From: Rhodocollybia butyracea
Taxonomy: Eukaryota > Basidiomycota > Agaricomycetes > Agaricales > Omphalotaceae
Direction: 5' to 3'
Length of the DNA stretch: 64,000 bases
Assembly: GCA_015501585.1 (NCBI GenBank)
Contig: JADNRY010000063.1
Coordinates: 186,001-250,000, forward strand
Below, one piece after another: positions 46,224 to 58,598 of this stretch. The number at the start of each line of letters is the position of its first letter. The first letter of the stretch is position 1. Under the pieces are notes generated by a model. It was given only the letters and a program-made list of their open reading frames with translations. It had not been told where the DNA came from and ran no database searches. Both the position numbers and the translations under genes were made by a program.

Positions 46224-48815
46224 ATGAAGTCCTCTTCAGACACGCGCAAGCCTTATAGTGGTACCACTCGATCACTTGTGCTCGCTTTAGATGTGGGCAC
46301 AACGTTCAGCGGGGTCAGTTGATTTAGCCTGTTTACAGCCCTGTCTAAGCTCATTATTCCCAGGTCTCGTACGCTATACTGGAACCCGGAGAGGTTCCAA
46401 AGATACACGGACTGACACGGTACTTGTTCTCTGATTGCCCTTTTCTTCGCAACACTAACATCTTGTTCAGCTTTCCCGGTCAGGAACATGTCGCTGGAAA
46501 CTCGAAAATCCCAACGGTTATGTACTACGATAGTGAAGGAAAAATGATGGCTGCAGGAGCAGAGGCCGATACTCCCTCTGTGTTTGCACTGGCAGAAGAC
46601 GAAGGCTGGATCAAAATCGAATTGTGCGTATCATATTCCTGGTGCTTAGGCTTTTTTTGACCTTGGTCCAGGTTCAAGCTACGCCTTAGACCTCGCACAA
46701 TGAAGCTGGACATGAATGGAATGCGATTAGGACCTTTACCTTATCGAAAAACCGCCGTCGACGTTTTTGGGGACTTTCTATCATATCTCTTTCTCTGCAC
46801 ACGCAATTTCATCCGAGATACTCATGCAAATGGTGCATCACTGTGGAAAGCCGTAGAACACGATATTCAATTCGTCCTATCACATCCAAATGGATGGGAA
46901 GGTGCGCAGCAAACCAAGATGCGTCGTGCAGCAGTATACGGTGGCTTGATCCCCGACACGAATGAGGGCAAGGCTCGAGTACGATTTGTCACTGAGGGTG
47001 AAGCTAGTCTCCATGCATGCATATTGAACGGACTCGCAGACGATGTGCTTTCTGTAAGACTTGTCGATTCCATATTACATATGTACTCACTGCGTTTAGG
47101 GTCCTTCAAAATCAGGATTTCTAGTCCTCGACGCTGGGGGTGGCACGCTTGATATAAGCTCTTATACCATCAGAGATCAGTCACCTTTAGTAATTGAAGA
47201 GGTAGCGCCCCCAGACTGTTAGTACATGTTGATTCATATGCGATTATCTTACCAAGGGCGTCCGCAGGTGTATTTGCCGGATCTGTCTTCGTGAGCCGGA
47301 GAGCTCGAGAGCTATTCCAAGGTATTCCCTCCCCTTCAACTCCCCTTTCTCGATCTCAATACCTCGAATCCTAGACAAACTCAAAAATTCAAAATATGGA
47401 ACACCAGATGCCGTGGACCATATAACCGTACGCACATTCTGCTCAATTCTGCCTGCACCGTCTTAAAGATGTATAGAAACGCTTCGACGAGACTACCAAG
47501 CGTTTATTCCGCGACAAGCGAGACCCACAATTTATAGCATTCGGGTCGCCTCTTGACAAGGATCTTACGGCTGGAATTAGGAATGGACAATTGAGGCTTT
47601 CAGGGTATGAGATTTTGCTTTTTCGTTCAGATTGGGAATTAATCTTGATCGAGCTAGTGCAGAAGTTGCTGAGCTATTTGAGCCTTCCATCCAAGGTATG
47701 CATTACTATAGTTTTGAAGGAAATTTACTTACACTTACACTTGCACTTTTCAGCTGCGGTTAAAGCCATCAAAGGACAAGTCGAAGCCTCCGCGGGGAGG
47801 ATAAAGGTCAGTCTATTTCTGTAGGCACAAGATGCATGTTTACAAACGTGTTCCACGATAGTCAGTGTTTCTGGTTGGAGGCTTCGCCAACAATAGCTGG
47901 CTCAACAGCCAGCTACAAGAAAAACTAGCGTCGTACAAGATTGCTGTTAGTCGGCCGGACACTCAGACGTAAGTTATGCAACCTCTTTCACGCCTCTTCC
48001 GCTAATATTTAACCATACAGCTCCAAAGCCGTCGCAGATGGTGCAATAGGCTTTTATTGCGATCACCACGTCTCTGCTAGGATGTCCAGATTCATGTATG
48101 GTGTCGAGTTTCTGCGACAATACGATGCAGCAGATCCCGAGCACGTCGAGCGAAGGGATCGGTTATGCGAACTTCCATCTGGACCTCGGCTATTACCGGA
48201 CGCATTCGACTGTATCTTAGCGAGGGTGAGTGGATGTGGTTTAAACCTATCTTTTCTTCGCATAATAATCAAGTATTGTATCAGAGCGTGAAAATCAAGG
48301 AATCCACTGTGTTTACGCGCAAATACTGCACAGAGTTGACCAGCTTATCGTTGCTTTCCGTCTTCGAAGTCGAGATATGGTGTTACAGAGGCGGAAACAC
48401 TGTACCGAAGTGGATTATGAGACAGGCTGGCAAGTTTTGTTTTTTCCAATAATGATTCTACTCTTATTTGTGAAATTTTCAGAGGATTTCTCTACCCTTT
48501 GTCTTGTGCGAGCGGATTTGTCTCCGCTGAGCAGTAGCGCAGAACCAAAAACAGGGAAGCACGGAAGGGTGTATTGGAATATCGTGTTCTCTGTTGAGAT
48601 TCACTTTGGACTGACAGAGTTTAGGGCCCGGATAAAATGGGTTGATAACGTGCGTACATTCCAATGAGTGGTTCAGTCCCTTTTCTCATTATTTGTTGCG
48701 TTAATCAAGGGCGTAACGAAGTAGTAAGTTTCCTCTCAGAACACTGTTAGCCGCATGAGTTAATCTTTCTTTCAGTGGTCCAGCATCAATCATCTACAAC
48801 GAACGAGGTCACAGA
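46224..48815 (+). CDS. HSP70-like ATPase (HSPA12-type)
   Basis: Actin/Hsp70-fold ATPase of the divergent HSPA12-like group expanded in mushrooms. It starts MKSSSDTRKPYSG. Motifs: LALDVGTTFSGVSYAIL (phosphate 1), GQEHVAGNSKIPTVMYYD, VTEGEASLHACIL, GFLVLDAGGGTLDISSYT (phosphate 2), VFAGSVFVSRRARELF, FDETTKRLFRDKRDPQF, VFLVGGFANNSWL (adenosine motif) and DFSTLCLVRADLS. Exons start 46224-46313, 46364-46419, 46471-46623, 46672-47053 and 47100-47217, continuing from 47268. One late intron has a GC donor (GCTG/GCAAGT near 48431) and one exon is 14 nt (~48708-48721). The final exon opens with GPASIIYNE, where the family normally ends, but the frame runs on into the next entry. Confidence 0.85.
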
Positions 48816-50771
48816 TTGGAGGAAGACGAGCCAGATACTATCCCAGAAGACGACATAACTCCAGCCAATTCCCGAGTAAACCGAAGTCTACCAGGCTCGC
48901 GCGCACGTTCCGTCGACTCGACAGCCTTCCACACCCCCGCTTCCAACAGCAAACGATCTTCAGTACTTGGTCCAGGGAGGAATGAGCCTCCACCAGTACC
49001 ATCGGGCATCCCCGAGGTCGTTGCTCCACCCACGCCTAGCATACCGCCTAGCATACCGCCGAGCATACCGCCGAGCATACGTGGAAGTAGTGTTAGGTCT
49101 AGTTCACGTCTGCCTTCCGTATCTCATACTCCGACAGAGAATGGAACCAGGACAGCAGACCTCTCTCGAGATCCTTCGCGAGGAAGATCGGTAGTATCGA
49201 GTAAAGGGAAGGAAAAAGTTATATCTTCCCCTCCTACGAATAGCAGCGGAACGGCGAGTACACGAAATTCAAATGGGAGACTTGGGGATACGCTTTCGGC
49301 GGTTTGGGGTGCAGTGTCACCTAGTGCTAGATCGATAGCAGAGTCACTCAAGTCCAAAGATACTACTCCGCTGTCGTCTCCCATAACGAGAGAGCTGAAG
49401 GAAGTTCTGCAATCCCCGCCAGGTCAACCAGCGGAATCTGGTCCCCCACCTCCTGCTGTAGAGGAGCCACTGTCAGCAGTAGATATGTCAAGTTATTTCG
49501 AAAACGCAGTTCCTTCGATTGAGCCGGAGCAAATAGAGCAACCTGCGACTGAGTCATTCGGTGGCCAGACAGCAGCATGGGGCTCGTTTACAAGTGCGGG
49601 AGAAGCAACGGGTGCACCTACCAATCTCAGAATCGAAACGGGACTCTCTAATAGTAACAGAGCTCTGTCTGCTGTCATTTCACCAATCAATTTACCAGAA
49701 ATGAACATCGATTCAGCGCCTGCTGTAGACGAAGGAGGTTCCAATGGATTACTCTCATTATCCAGCGAACCGTTCTCATTATCCAATGAGCCAGACGGGT
49801 TTTCTGACTTGCTTTCCGCTCCACCCGAACCGACTGGCTCGAACATAGCGAGTCTCGCTGACCTTCTTGGCAACGATACAGCTGCACCTGAAGTCAAGTC
49901 ACCAAATGCAGTAGAAAGCTTCTCTCCAGTTGCTGCTACAACGTCAAAAAGTCCATGGTCAGCGAAGGCATCACCGAAAATTCCGTCTTCTCCTAACCCA
50001 GCGACACCTGCGGAGGAGGCACCACCACCACCACCACCACCAGTGGCTGCAGTGCCATCAAAGTCACCATGGGGCACACCAAAACAAAGCGCACCTGCTA
50101 CTTCAGCTCCAACTCCAGCAGCCAAGTCACCATGGGGCACACCAAAACCCAGTGCGCCTGCTACGTCAGCTCCAACTCCAGCATCCAAATCACCATGGGG
50201 CACACCAAAACCAGCTGCGACACCTAAAGTAGCCTCAAAGAATCCTTCGAAGGCCCCCACGCCAGCTGCTGTGACCCCCCAACCGGCAGCCACACCAAAA
50301 GTTGCATCGCCTGTGCCATCTCCAAAGCAAGAGTCTGCTGAGCTTCCGGCAGAAAACGCTGCGTCTGAACCAGAGGCAAACAATGAGGAAACTGTGACGC
50401 AGGAGACAAATACCTCCGAAGAGATGCCTGCGCCACTCGTTACAGAAGTCACTACTGAAGCTGTCGTTGAACAGCCAGCTGCGGATCCAGCTGAACCTCC
50501 GACAGACGAAGTAACTTTAGAGCCCGAGTCTACAACGCTGGCTGAAACCAACGGAGAAGATGCCGCTGTTGAATCTGCACCAGGGACACCAGGAGATGGA
50601 TTGAATGGAGCCGATGTCGATGCTGAAGGCGAAGGAGCTGAAGAAGGCGAGGAGAATGTAGAGGAACCAGTGACTCCCGGTGGTGGTAAGAAGAAGGGTA
50701 AAGGTCCCGATACCAAAGGTCCCGAAAACAAAGCTGCTGACAAGACCAAAAAGAAGAAGAAGAAGAAATGA
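48776..50771 (+). CDS. Disordered Pro/Ser/Ala-rich region continuous with the HSP70 frame
   Basis: The exon starting 48776 stays open for 665 codons. It has no in-frame ATG for its first ~240 residues, so the coding must come from upstream exons or from an unseen start. Content: SIPPSIPPSIPP repeats (~49040), basic Ser-rich stretches, a possible helix (LGDTLSAVWGAVSPSARSIA), acidic segments, and a block of three near-perfect repeats KSPWGTPK.SAPATSAPTP (~50060-50210). An Ala/Glu-rich tail ends in KTKKKKKKK. Composition suggests an intrinsically disordered, possibly RNA- or microtubule-associated tail. It is either the C-terminus of the HSP70-like protein or a separate gene whose 5' exons I missed. 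Confidence 0.6.
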
Positions 50772-50855
50772 GCGGGTCACTAGCAATCGGGAGTATTGAT
50801 TATGGTTTATTTCGAGCGAACATCCTTAGATATATACAGATTGTTAGGGTATGAA

Positions 50856-51249
50856 TTAATCGACAGTGACACCACGGTTTCTGAGCTCGTTTTTGGCTTG
50901 GGAAATTTCCTAGTGTGTGGTTCAAGATGTGGGTCCATCTCACAAAGTTGCTTGAAACGCACCGTTAAGAGTTCCTCATACGCTTCTGGACAATCTCTGA
51001 ATGTAAACAGCCCCCACCCCAAAGACCATAATGAATAAGACCCAAATGAAACCAGTAGCCACCAGGGAAGCTTTAGAAAATCCATGAACATCGAAAGAAG
51101 TATGATTCAGCAATGCCACCTACGACCGGCAAGATCTGTTGAACTACAGCATCATCGACAAGAGGGACTTGAAGGGTTTCGAAGAATACAAGGAAATATA
51201 GTGTTGTTAATACGAGTGAGATAACGGCTACGCGTTGAGCGCGGGTCAT
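50856..51249 (-). CDS. DPM3: Dolichol-phosphate mannosyltransferase subunit 3
   Basis: Small membrane subunit that anchors the DPM1 catalytic subunit at the ER, supplying Dol-P-Man for N-glycosylation and GPI synthesis. Three exons (51249-51124, 51070-50963 and 50909-50856) give 95 residues, the expected size. The sequence has two hydrophobic segments (VISLVLTTLYFLVFF and LPWWLLVSFGSYSLW), the signature GLFTFRDCPEAYEELL and a C-terminal helix ISQAKNELRNRGVTVD. All junctions are canonical and in phase. It lies tail to tail with the preceding plus-strand gene, 84 bp apart. Confidence 0.93.
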
Positions 51250-51543
51250 CGGTAAATTTTTGCCAACGGAGATGGTGGTTACAGTTCAAGTCAGGAGACA
51301 CGTTACAATCAAAGTTAAATACAGCTTTGCTCTACCTCTTGCATCTCCCGCTCAGCCACTAGATACGATTATCTGTAATCCCTTAGAGTCCCTGTTCGTT
51401 GCGCCCACGGAAACTCAAGAGCCCTGTACAAGCTTACACGTCTATAAAGTTGTCACATCGATATTGGCGCGGAGAGTCACGTCTAGTCACGACTTGGCTG
51501 TGAACTTGAACATCGACCACAGACCCAACGACCACGACCTACA

Positions 51544-53124
51544 ATGAGAGCTGATGATCTCCCTCTTGAAATTTGGCTGCATATCACTCGATTTATCCCG
51601 GATGCTACTATTCGCAGCATGATTGCGGTTAATTCGTTTTTTTACAACCTCTCGATGGACCTGAGGTACAAGTCTCTTGAACTTCAGAGAATTAATTCAA
51701 GGACGAGGATCCTTCTTAACAGACTTGCGTATGTCCTATATCTCCTATGCTATACTTCTGGTGACTGAATGTATTCATAGTGACCCAGCAGTAGGTACGA
51801 GAGTGCATGCTCTCACTGCGAGCCCAGATTTTAGGTTCTACGGGACAGGCGGGCGTGCACCCTCTATGCGTGACAGATTTCAGAACGTACTACATACCTT
51901 TCATTTGGCCGGGCCTATATTAAGGCCAGAGGAGGAAGGCACATATGCTCTTATTTCCGCTTTACCATACATGACGAATGTCAAAGCATTTACCATCGAT
52001 TCACATTCCTGGGGTCAGCATTCCGGACCAGAACTCTCTACATTTCTGAGCACTGCGTGGACTACATTCGGCTCCAATCTGAGGAAGCTTTCTCTTCGGG
52101 GGCATGCTGCTTCTTTTCGCACCATTATCAGCTCTCAACCTGCACTTCCCATGGTTGAGGAGTTGTTCTTCGAGCTCATTGATAATCCATTATCGTCTAC
52201 CAGACAGGCGGACGCCGATACTTTGGTCACGGTTTTTGCCCCATTCATCAACAGCTTTTCCTCCAGACTACAGGCGCTCACTCTCTGGGCTTGGGCCTCC
52301 ATTGAACTCTCTGGCTTGTTTAATACTCTGAACAAGTTTCCTCTGTTGACTTGTTTCAACTTCCAAACATCCTTTCCCCGAACATTCAGAATTGATCCAT
52401 CTAGCCTCTCTGGCTTCCTCAGGAATCACTGCTCCCAGTTGGATATCCTAGTTTTACGGCTCAATACAACCCCTCTGCTGCATGCTATTTCAACGGAGCA
52501 GCGGCTAAGCGAATGGACGCTGAAAACTTTCGAAGAAAATCATTTTTCACGTTTACATGAGCTGCAGCTTTACCCTTCGGCTCTCCCAGAAGGGTTCCGT
52601 GGTCTTTTATCTTGCATTCAGCAATCCGCAGATACACTGCAAAACTTGGTTGTCCGAGAACGATATTTGGATCCAGACGATGTGATCACGCTTCTGAATG
52701 TCCTTCCACTGGGCTTGCGGTCGCTTCGACTCAACCTCCGTGAACTAAACGTTGAACTATTCGATGTCATTACATCCAGACTACCGACATTATCCTCATT
52801 GTCATTGTATATCAGCAATGTTTCAACAGTCAGTGTATCTTCTCCTTGCCCTTTCTATGATATTAATGGATATTCCTTTGCCTTTGACAGACTTTTACCT
52901 CGGATATGGAAGCTCGGACCTTCAACAACTTGAAACTTCACAATGTTGGTGTCTGGCAAAGTGGTTCCACGGCTAACGAAATCATGCGTGTTATTGGACG
53001 CACTATTCCTAGCGTTAACAGCTTCTGGAGTCTTGGTACAACAGACATAGAGGCATCTAATGATCGTGAATTGGAGCCAATTGTAGATTGGTCGACCAGA
53101 AATATTGATGACGGTATCCACTGA
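51544..53124 (+). CDS. F-box protein with leucine-rich C-terminus
   Basis: Exons 51544-51728, 51781-52819 and 52891-53124 give 485 residues. The F-box is at the very N-terminus (LPLEIWLHITRFIPDATIRS, then MIAVNSFFYNL), expected to bind Skp1 in an SCF ubiquitin ligase. The remainder is an irregular leucine-rich array (LRKLSLRGHAASF, LQALTLWAWASIEL, LGLRSLRLNLRELNVEL, LSSLSLYISN). Such proteins form a very large, fast-evolving family in mushrooms, and the target cannot be inferred. Confidence 0.85.
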
Positions 53125-53251
53125 CTTGGGGTACATACTTACATATAACTTATCATCAGAAAAATGGACTGCTTGAAAGGATTTTTGCATAAATAATCGC
53201 GCGCAGATAACAGCCCTATCCTCGGTTTGAGAGGGAATTAGTGCATTTAAA

Positions 53252-55273
53252 CTAATGCAGCCCAAACTTCATCAGCAACGTTGCCCCAGATGATTTTCCA
53301 TCCATATTCATCATATGGACGAGACGCCATCCTTGATGTAGGCTATCCACTCGCGCGCAGAACACAGCTAGATCCAGATCTTTTTCGAGTTTGCGGTTTT
53401 GCCGAATGCGGAGGCTGAGGTACGGAGGAAGCAAGGTAAGAACTCTAGGTACTCATGTTCTTGATAAGTTCAACCACATACCGAACGAAAGCCAGCTCAT
53501 CGTTTTCATACTCCCACTCAAATTCTTCGTTCCACATAGCATCTCCTTCATCTGCCGTCTTGACAGTCTTCGATCTCCACGTTTGGTCTTGCTGTGAGTG
53601 ATAAAGTTCTGCTACTACATACACGTGGAATGGGTTGTTTTCATGTCCTTTTGGAGCTGGCACTAGAATTAAGTGAGACGTCAGTAAATGAATTCTGGCA
53701 TTCAGAAATTAAACCTACGAGAACTAATACCAACAACCTCAGCTCTGAACCTGACCTTCCTCATGTCTGGGTTGAGGGACCTTTGGTATTGAGGTTTCAG
53801 CACCCATCCCGGACTCCCGACAAACATTGCCTCATTTATCTGCATTGGTGCATCGAATGTCTGCCAGTTAAGACTCACAACGTGTGAGCCATTACGCCAG
53901 AATTTGAGAATATCCATGTTGCTTGATCGAATACGGGTACCTTTTGGAAAGATGCGACGAAGATGTCTACGGCCATGCTCGACAAGGGGGTCAAGTTGGG
54001 CAGGAAGAAGCGCCGTAACGGAGGATTCGGATATGTTGATAAGGATATGACGGGGATCAACAAGTTCTACGAGATAGTTAGTAGACAAATTAGTAGGGTA
54101 AGACTAAACGATACCTTGTTGTAACCAGCCCTTTGAAGGTTTCCAACTACGGGCATAATATCCGAGAGCTGCCAATTCGTCCGAGATCTTCCCCCGTTCA
54201 ACTTTTCCGACGAGGACCTCGGGAAGGTCCTCGCCCTCAACCACGCTTTCGGCAGGCTGAGTGTCTTCATATCTCTCCGAGTCGTCTACAGCCTCAGTCT
54301 CAGCCTCAGCCTCCTTAGTTTCAATTTCAGCAAAGTTGCTTGGGGCATAGTATTCCACCTACAGCATGAAATTTAGTATACAATGTTTGTACTTTGGAAT
54401 AAACCACATACCATCAGCACGATTCGTCCTTTCAGAGCCTTTGGGGGTACCTTGATGTTTTCTTCGAACGAGTCGTTCAATTTCCCCACCACCAGTTTCT
54501 CTCCCCAAACATCCTTCAAGATATTCACCATGTTTACTTGCCCTTCTGGACCGACATGGCATTCAAGAGAAACCATGACCGGCCAAGCATCAGGACCAAG
54601 AGCGTCTACCCCCGCACCAATAGCCTCACAGACCTTTCGGAAAGATGTTCCTTTCGTTAAGGTATACCCATGGGTTACGACCAACTGGATTACATCTGTC
54701 AGATTTCAGACGCGAAATGATAAACTATTACTCACACCTTCCGGGCTAGAGCTTGGCCATACGTCGATCTCAACAACACGGGCTCCTCGAGATAGAGCAT
54801 GCGTATAAGATTCTGCGGAGGCCCTTCCTATGAGTTGCCTCGATAGAAGATACGTATTGTGTGAGGATCTAGAAGTGTTAATTAGGACTCTTGAACTGCA
54901 AGACTCTAGACCTGTTTTCCACGAACGAGACAAAATAATGTGTAAGAGGCTGCGCGTCGTCCCATTCAGGCGGCGACACTACTGGGAGTCCAAGTAACTC
55001 CTCTTTTGACTAATTTGTGCTTTCAGCCGTAGAAGTCTGATGAGGGCGGAGAATATTTACGATATCCAATCTGGTCTGAATGAACTCCTCAATAGCAGAA
55101 CTGAGGCGCTCATCTTTCGGAGGATGGACATTTTGCAGGAAATCGACCCTATAAAGTTCTTGAAGTTTAGCGTGCAATCGAGCGTCCATGGCAGTATAGA
55201 AGAAACTATAAATATGTTTCACTGGCCCCAGCCGCCAACTTTGATCATGATCAATATAAAAGATTTCGATCAT
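53252..55273 (-). CDS. Phosphoinositide-specific phospholipase C (delta-like)
   Basis: Hydrolyses PIP2 to IP3 and diacylglycerol. Eight exons, 55273-55061, 55009-54912, 54868-54736, 54684-54412, 54358-54115, 54066-53731, 53662-53482 and 53414-53252, give 546 residues. The X domain has catalytic histidines in SSHNTYLLSRQ and VVTHGYTL, with VEIDVW and ECHVGPEGQ (acidic Ca ligands). An acidic X-Y linker (~residues 235-290) precedes the Y domain (ELAALGYYARSWKPSKGW). The C2 domain runs from the FRAEVVG region to the end (LAVFCARVDSLHQGWRLVHM). The N-terminal ~70 residues contain at most one EF-hand-like segment and no PH domain, so it is short for a delta-type enzyme. An unseen upstream exon is unlikely because the next gene starts 54 bp away on the other strand. 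Confidence 0.92.
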
Positions 55274-55326
55274 AACGAGCGCTTATTGAGGTTTATTCCC
55301 AGGCTTTCTTTGACCAGTACTTCGAA
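55274..55326. promoter_or_regulatory. Very short divergent promoter interval (PLC / Sec14-like)
   Basis: Only 53 bp separate the opposed start codons of the PI-PLC and Sec14-like genes, so 5' UTRs must overlap or promoters lie inside the genes. Both products handle phosphoinositides, so co-regulation is plausible but not shown. Confidence 0.4.
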
Positions 55327-56565
55327 ATGGACACCAAAGTTTACGCGCCCCTTCCTCCTCCTGGAGAAAAGGAATTGATATCCTTGCCTGAACTGAAACC
55401 TGAACAGGTTAACATGCAGGAGAAAATCCAGGGGCATTTTACAAAGGACGGATACACGCTCCCAGGCGTTGAGTCCGGAGGCGAGCTCATGGAAGAGGAA
55501 AAGTTTTGGTTGTCCTATGAATGCCAGTTTCGGTGAGTTTACTATAATATAGCGTCTGTAAAAGCTAACGAGCACCAGGTATCTTCGTGCAACCAAGTGG
55601 AAGGTAGACGACGCAATAAAGAGGCTGGAATCTACTCTCAAATGGAGACGCGAATTTGGTCTTTATGCTCATATAACACCAGAATATATCGAACCAGAAG
55701 TGAGTTATTGTGGAACTAAAATTTTTCGCTCTAACATGTGTTCGGTAGGCTGTGACAGGCAAAGAAATACTATTCGGCTACGACACATATGGAAGACCGG
55801 ATTTTACATGATACCCAGTCGTCAAAACACGACTGAAGCTACGCGTCAAATCGAGTTTGCTGTATGGATGCTAGAACGGTGTATCGATCTTATGGACGAA
55901 GGGGTCGAGTATGTCGCGTTTTTCCCCGTGTTGACTTCCGACTTACTTTCCTTTGTGCCACTCAAGATCTCTTGACCTCCTCATAAACTTTGCCGACAAG
56001 GCGAAGAATCCGTCCATGAGTACCTCAAGAACAGTTCTTTCCATTCTGCAGAACCACTACCCAGAGCGTCTGGGAAAAGCCCTCGTTATTAATGTCCCTT
56101 ACCTTGTGAACATGTTCTTCAAAATCATCACGCCATTCATCGATCCGGTGACAGTCCAAAAGCTCAAGTTTAACCCCAACGTTGTGAAAGACAAGATATT
56201 CGTGGAAGACCAGGTCTTACTCTTTAAGCTTTATGAGCCGATATTCAACTGCTAATATTCGCTTTCAGGTGATGAAAGATTTCTGGGGAGGAAATCAAGA
56301 CTTTGAATACGATCATGCAAAATACTGGCCAGCGCTTGTACAGCTTTGCCAGACGAGGAAGGCAGCGTGGATGGAAAACTGGAAAGAGCTAGGTGGAACA
56401 ATCGGGATCCATGAGTCCGATTACAAAAACACAACTGAGGGGACACTAGAGAAGACACCAACTGTGTCTGAGCCTGTGGAGGAGGCAATAGATGACATCG
56501 ATGAGGCCTCTTTGGAGGAAGAGGAAGGAGCTCCTGCGTCAGAAGAAGTGGTAGATATCGCGTGA
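55327..56565 (+). CDS. Sec14-like (CRAL-TRIO) phospholipid transfer protein, one-base frame break
   Basis: Exons 55327-55532, 55579-55699, 55749-55908, 55967-56213 and 56269-56565. Features: CRAL-TRIO N-terminal segment (FLRATKWKVDDAIKRL-like, here YLRATKWKVDDAIKRLESTL), ILFGYDTYGRP, MIPSRQNTTEATRQIEFAVW, LLINFADKAKNPSMSTSR, NHYPERLGKALVINVPYLV and DFWGGNQDFEY, with an acidic C-terminus. The summed exon length is one base short of a multiple of three. The break is at 55800/55801, where GGAAGACCGGATTTTAC lacks one base compared with the family pattern G-R-P-x-F-Y. As sequenced, the frame stops at TGA soon after. Everything else is well conserved, so a sequencing indel beside the T-run is as likely as a true mutation. 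Confidence 0.8.
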
Positions 56566-56877
56566 ATTAGATTTATCTAGATTTTTAGTACTACTCGTTG
56601 ATTGGGCTCTCTAGACTCTTACTACTACAATACCATACTTTAGATTTTAGCTTGCATAGATAATGTTTCGTTGCTTATTTTTTATATTGATAAAAGGATA
56701 ATTATAAACGGGGTATCCAATGGAGCTTGATTGAAGAAATTCTAAACTAGTACTACTAGCAGCAGTCGTTCACATCAGCGAAATACTTAAATTGGTGGAA
56801 CGATTTCCATATTTGGTAATCGGAGTTCTCATGGTCAGAGCACCGTGACTCACGCGCACGGCGTGACCACTATAATC

Positions 56878-58007
56878 ATGAACGAAACTGTAAACGAACC
56901 ATACTATAGTACTGGAGACGTTTCTGTGGATCGTTTGGCTTTTTTCCACATTCTCGAACGATTAAAAGTAAGCCAAACGAACCTGAAAAGTTCAACGTTC
57001 ATGACCGACGGTTTTGGTAGACTCAGAAACGTACCGGATGGGTGAACAACGCGGTATGATCTCTTTTGTTTTCTGAAGCCCGCAAAGTTGTTCATGCAGC
57101 CACAGATTCCGAATCCTGAAAGGTGCGCGTCGAATCTCTGGTTCTTCTTATCACTAAACCTTTTCCAGTATCTCTGACCACATGTACCGAATGGCCCTCT
57201 TATCGATGTGTACATCTGACGCGAAACTCGACGTTGCAAAGTGCGTCGCGACCCGAGAAGCGAAATATTGTTGACATTTGGATCAGATGTGTTATGCTGA
57301 GCGTCGTGCACGACTTAGCTGAAGCACAAGGTTAGTCGCTTCCTGTCCTGGAGCAGCTTACTGATGCTCATCAGGAACTAACTAGTTGGAGATATTGCTC
57401 CCAGCCATGGTATTTCGAAGGAAGAGAAGTCCCGATTAGAAAGCGTTCGTGGTGTCCTTCCAATGCCCTTCATACCAATCAATGATCTGCTGGTAACAGG
57501 AAGCTATCCGCGTGTTCGTACACGAAATGTTACACAACAGCCCTGCGGCTCAGAGGATTGAAGCACTTTGGAAGGTACGACCAGGCAGACTCGTTTATCT
57601 TTCTATTGAGAGTTAATTCGGCGGTTACAGGAATACGAAGAAAGGAAAACACCCGAAGCTTGTTTCGTGAAGGGTAAGCGACGAACAACGCGTTCAACTT
57701 TCTGCTCATTTTATGGATAGACCTCGATCGGTTTGAAATGGCTACACAAGGTACCTCCACCATCTTGACACTAAATTGGTTCTTATCCATACTCAATTGT
57801 ATAGCGCTGGAATACGAAAAGGTTCTTGACGCGCCGAGACTTCAAGCATTCTACGATAGCTCTATTCCGGACATTAAACACCCAGAAGTACAGGGATGGG
57901 GAAAAGATTTACTCGAGGAACGGTCGCGGCTATTCCCCTCATCTCAAGTCCAACAAACTGGAGTAGGTTCGGTAGAATTGGGTGACGATCCTCGGAGGGT
58001 TCTCTAG
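56878..58007 (+). CDS. HD-domain phosphohydrolase (HDDC2/YfbR-like)
   Basis: Relative of 5'-deoxynucleotidase YfbR and human HDDC2. Ten small exons join in phase to 223 residues: 56878-56967, 57021-57053, 57100-57122 (23 nt), 57169-57240, 57287-57330, 57386-57444, 57500-57574, 57631-57673, 57721-57750 and 57805-58007. Metal-binding residues of the HD fold are present: DHMYR, VVHDLAEA and DLDRFEMA. Also typical are VDRLAFFHILERLK, VGDIAPSHGISKEEKSRLES and ALEYEKV. The start ATG is the first in frame; the preceding GTG-containing stretch lacks another. Confidence 0.9.
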
Positions 58008-58598
58008 GCTCTATAGGACCCTGGATCAGATTTCTCAAATGTACCACTCTATGATGTATTCCAGCTTATATTCTACCCATTTTGGGGGCTTTTGGGGGCG
58101 ACTGTGATGGTGGAGTGTTCAAAAGAAACGACATGACTCTGCGGATCCGTCTGCGGCGTCCACTAGTAGCCACTAGTAGTCTAGTATGATGCAAACTCTG
58201 GGTGCAAAAGGGTCAAAACGAGGCGAACTCGGATTTGGGTTCTGGCCTTAAGTATACAGTAGGAGGAAGAGGTTGGAAGAGGTGGTCTCTGTTTTAGGAA
58301 TGGGTCATCATGCACATGCGCCTATGTAGGAGAATATAAGGCCCTGTTGAGCCAGGGCCCACGCTGCACAGTGCAACCGATGAGCGTATCTCACCTGGTT
58401 TCGAAAAGTCTCGAAATCGCTTGTGAGAACGGCTCCATCAGCTCACCAGCGCTCAGAGTTAAGCGGATAACTCCTTTTAGTAACTGAACTCAATCCCCAA
58501 CCAATCATTAATCAGCAACATCCATCATGCATTCTTCGCACAAGCTTTATAAATGATACACTACATTTTCAACACAAGCTTGTGAAAAGTAGTCACAA

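Noticed and set aside
49493..50749. 418-codon open frame on the minus strand opposite the disordered tail
   Set aside because: It is the antisense of a Pro/Ala/Ser-rich repetitive frame whose codon composition leaves the opposite strand open. No motif, no introns and low-complexity Gly/Ala/Ser sequence.
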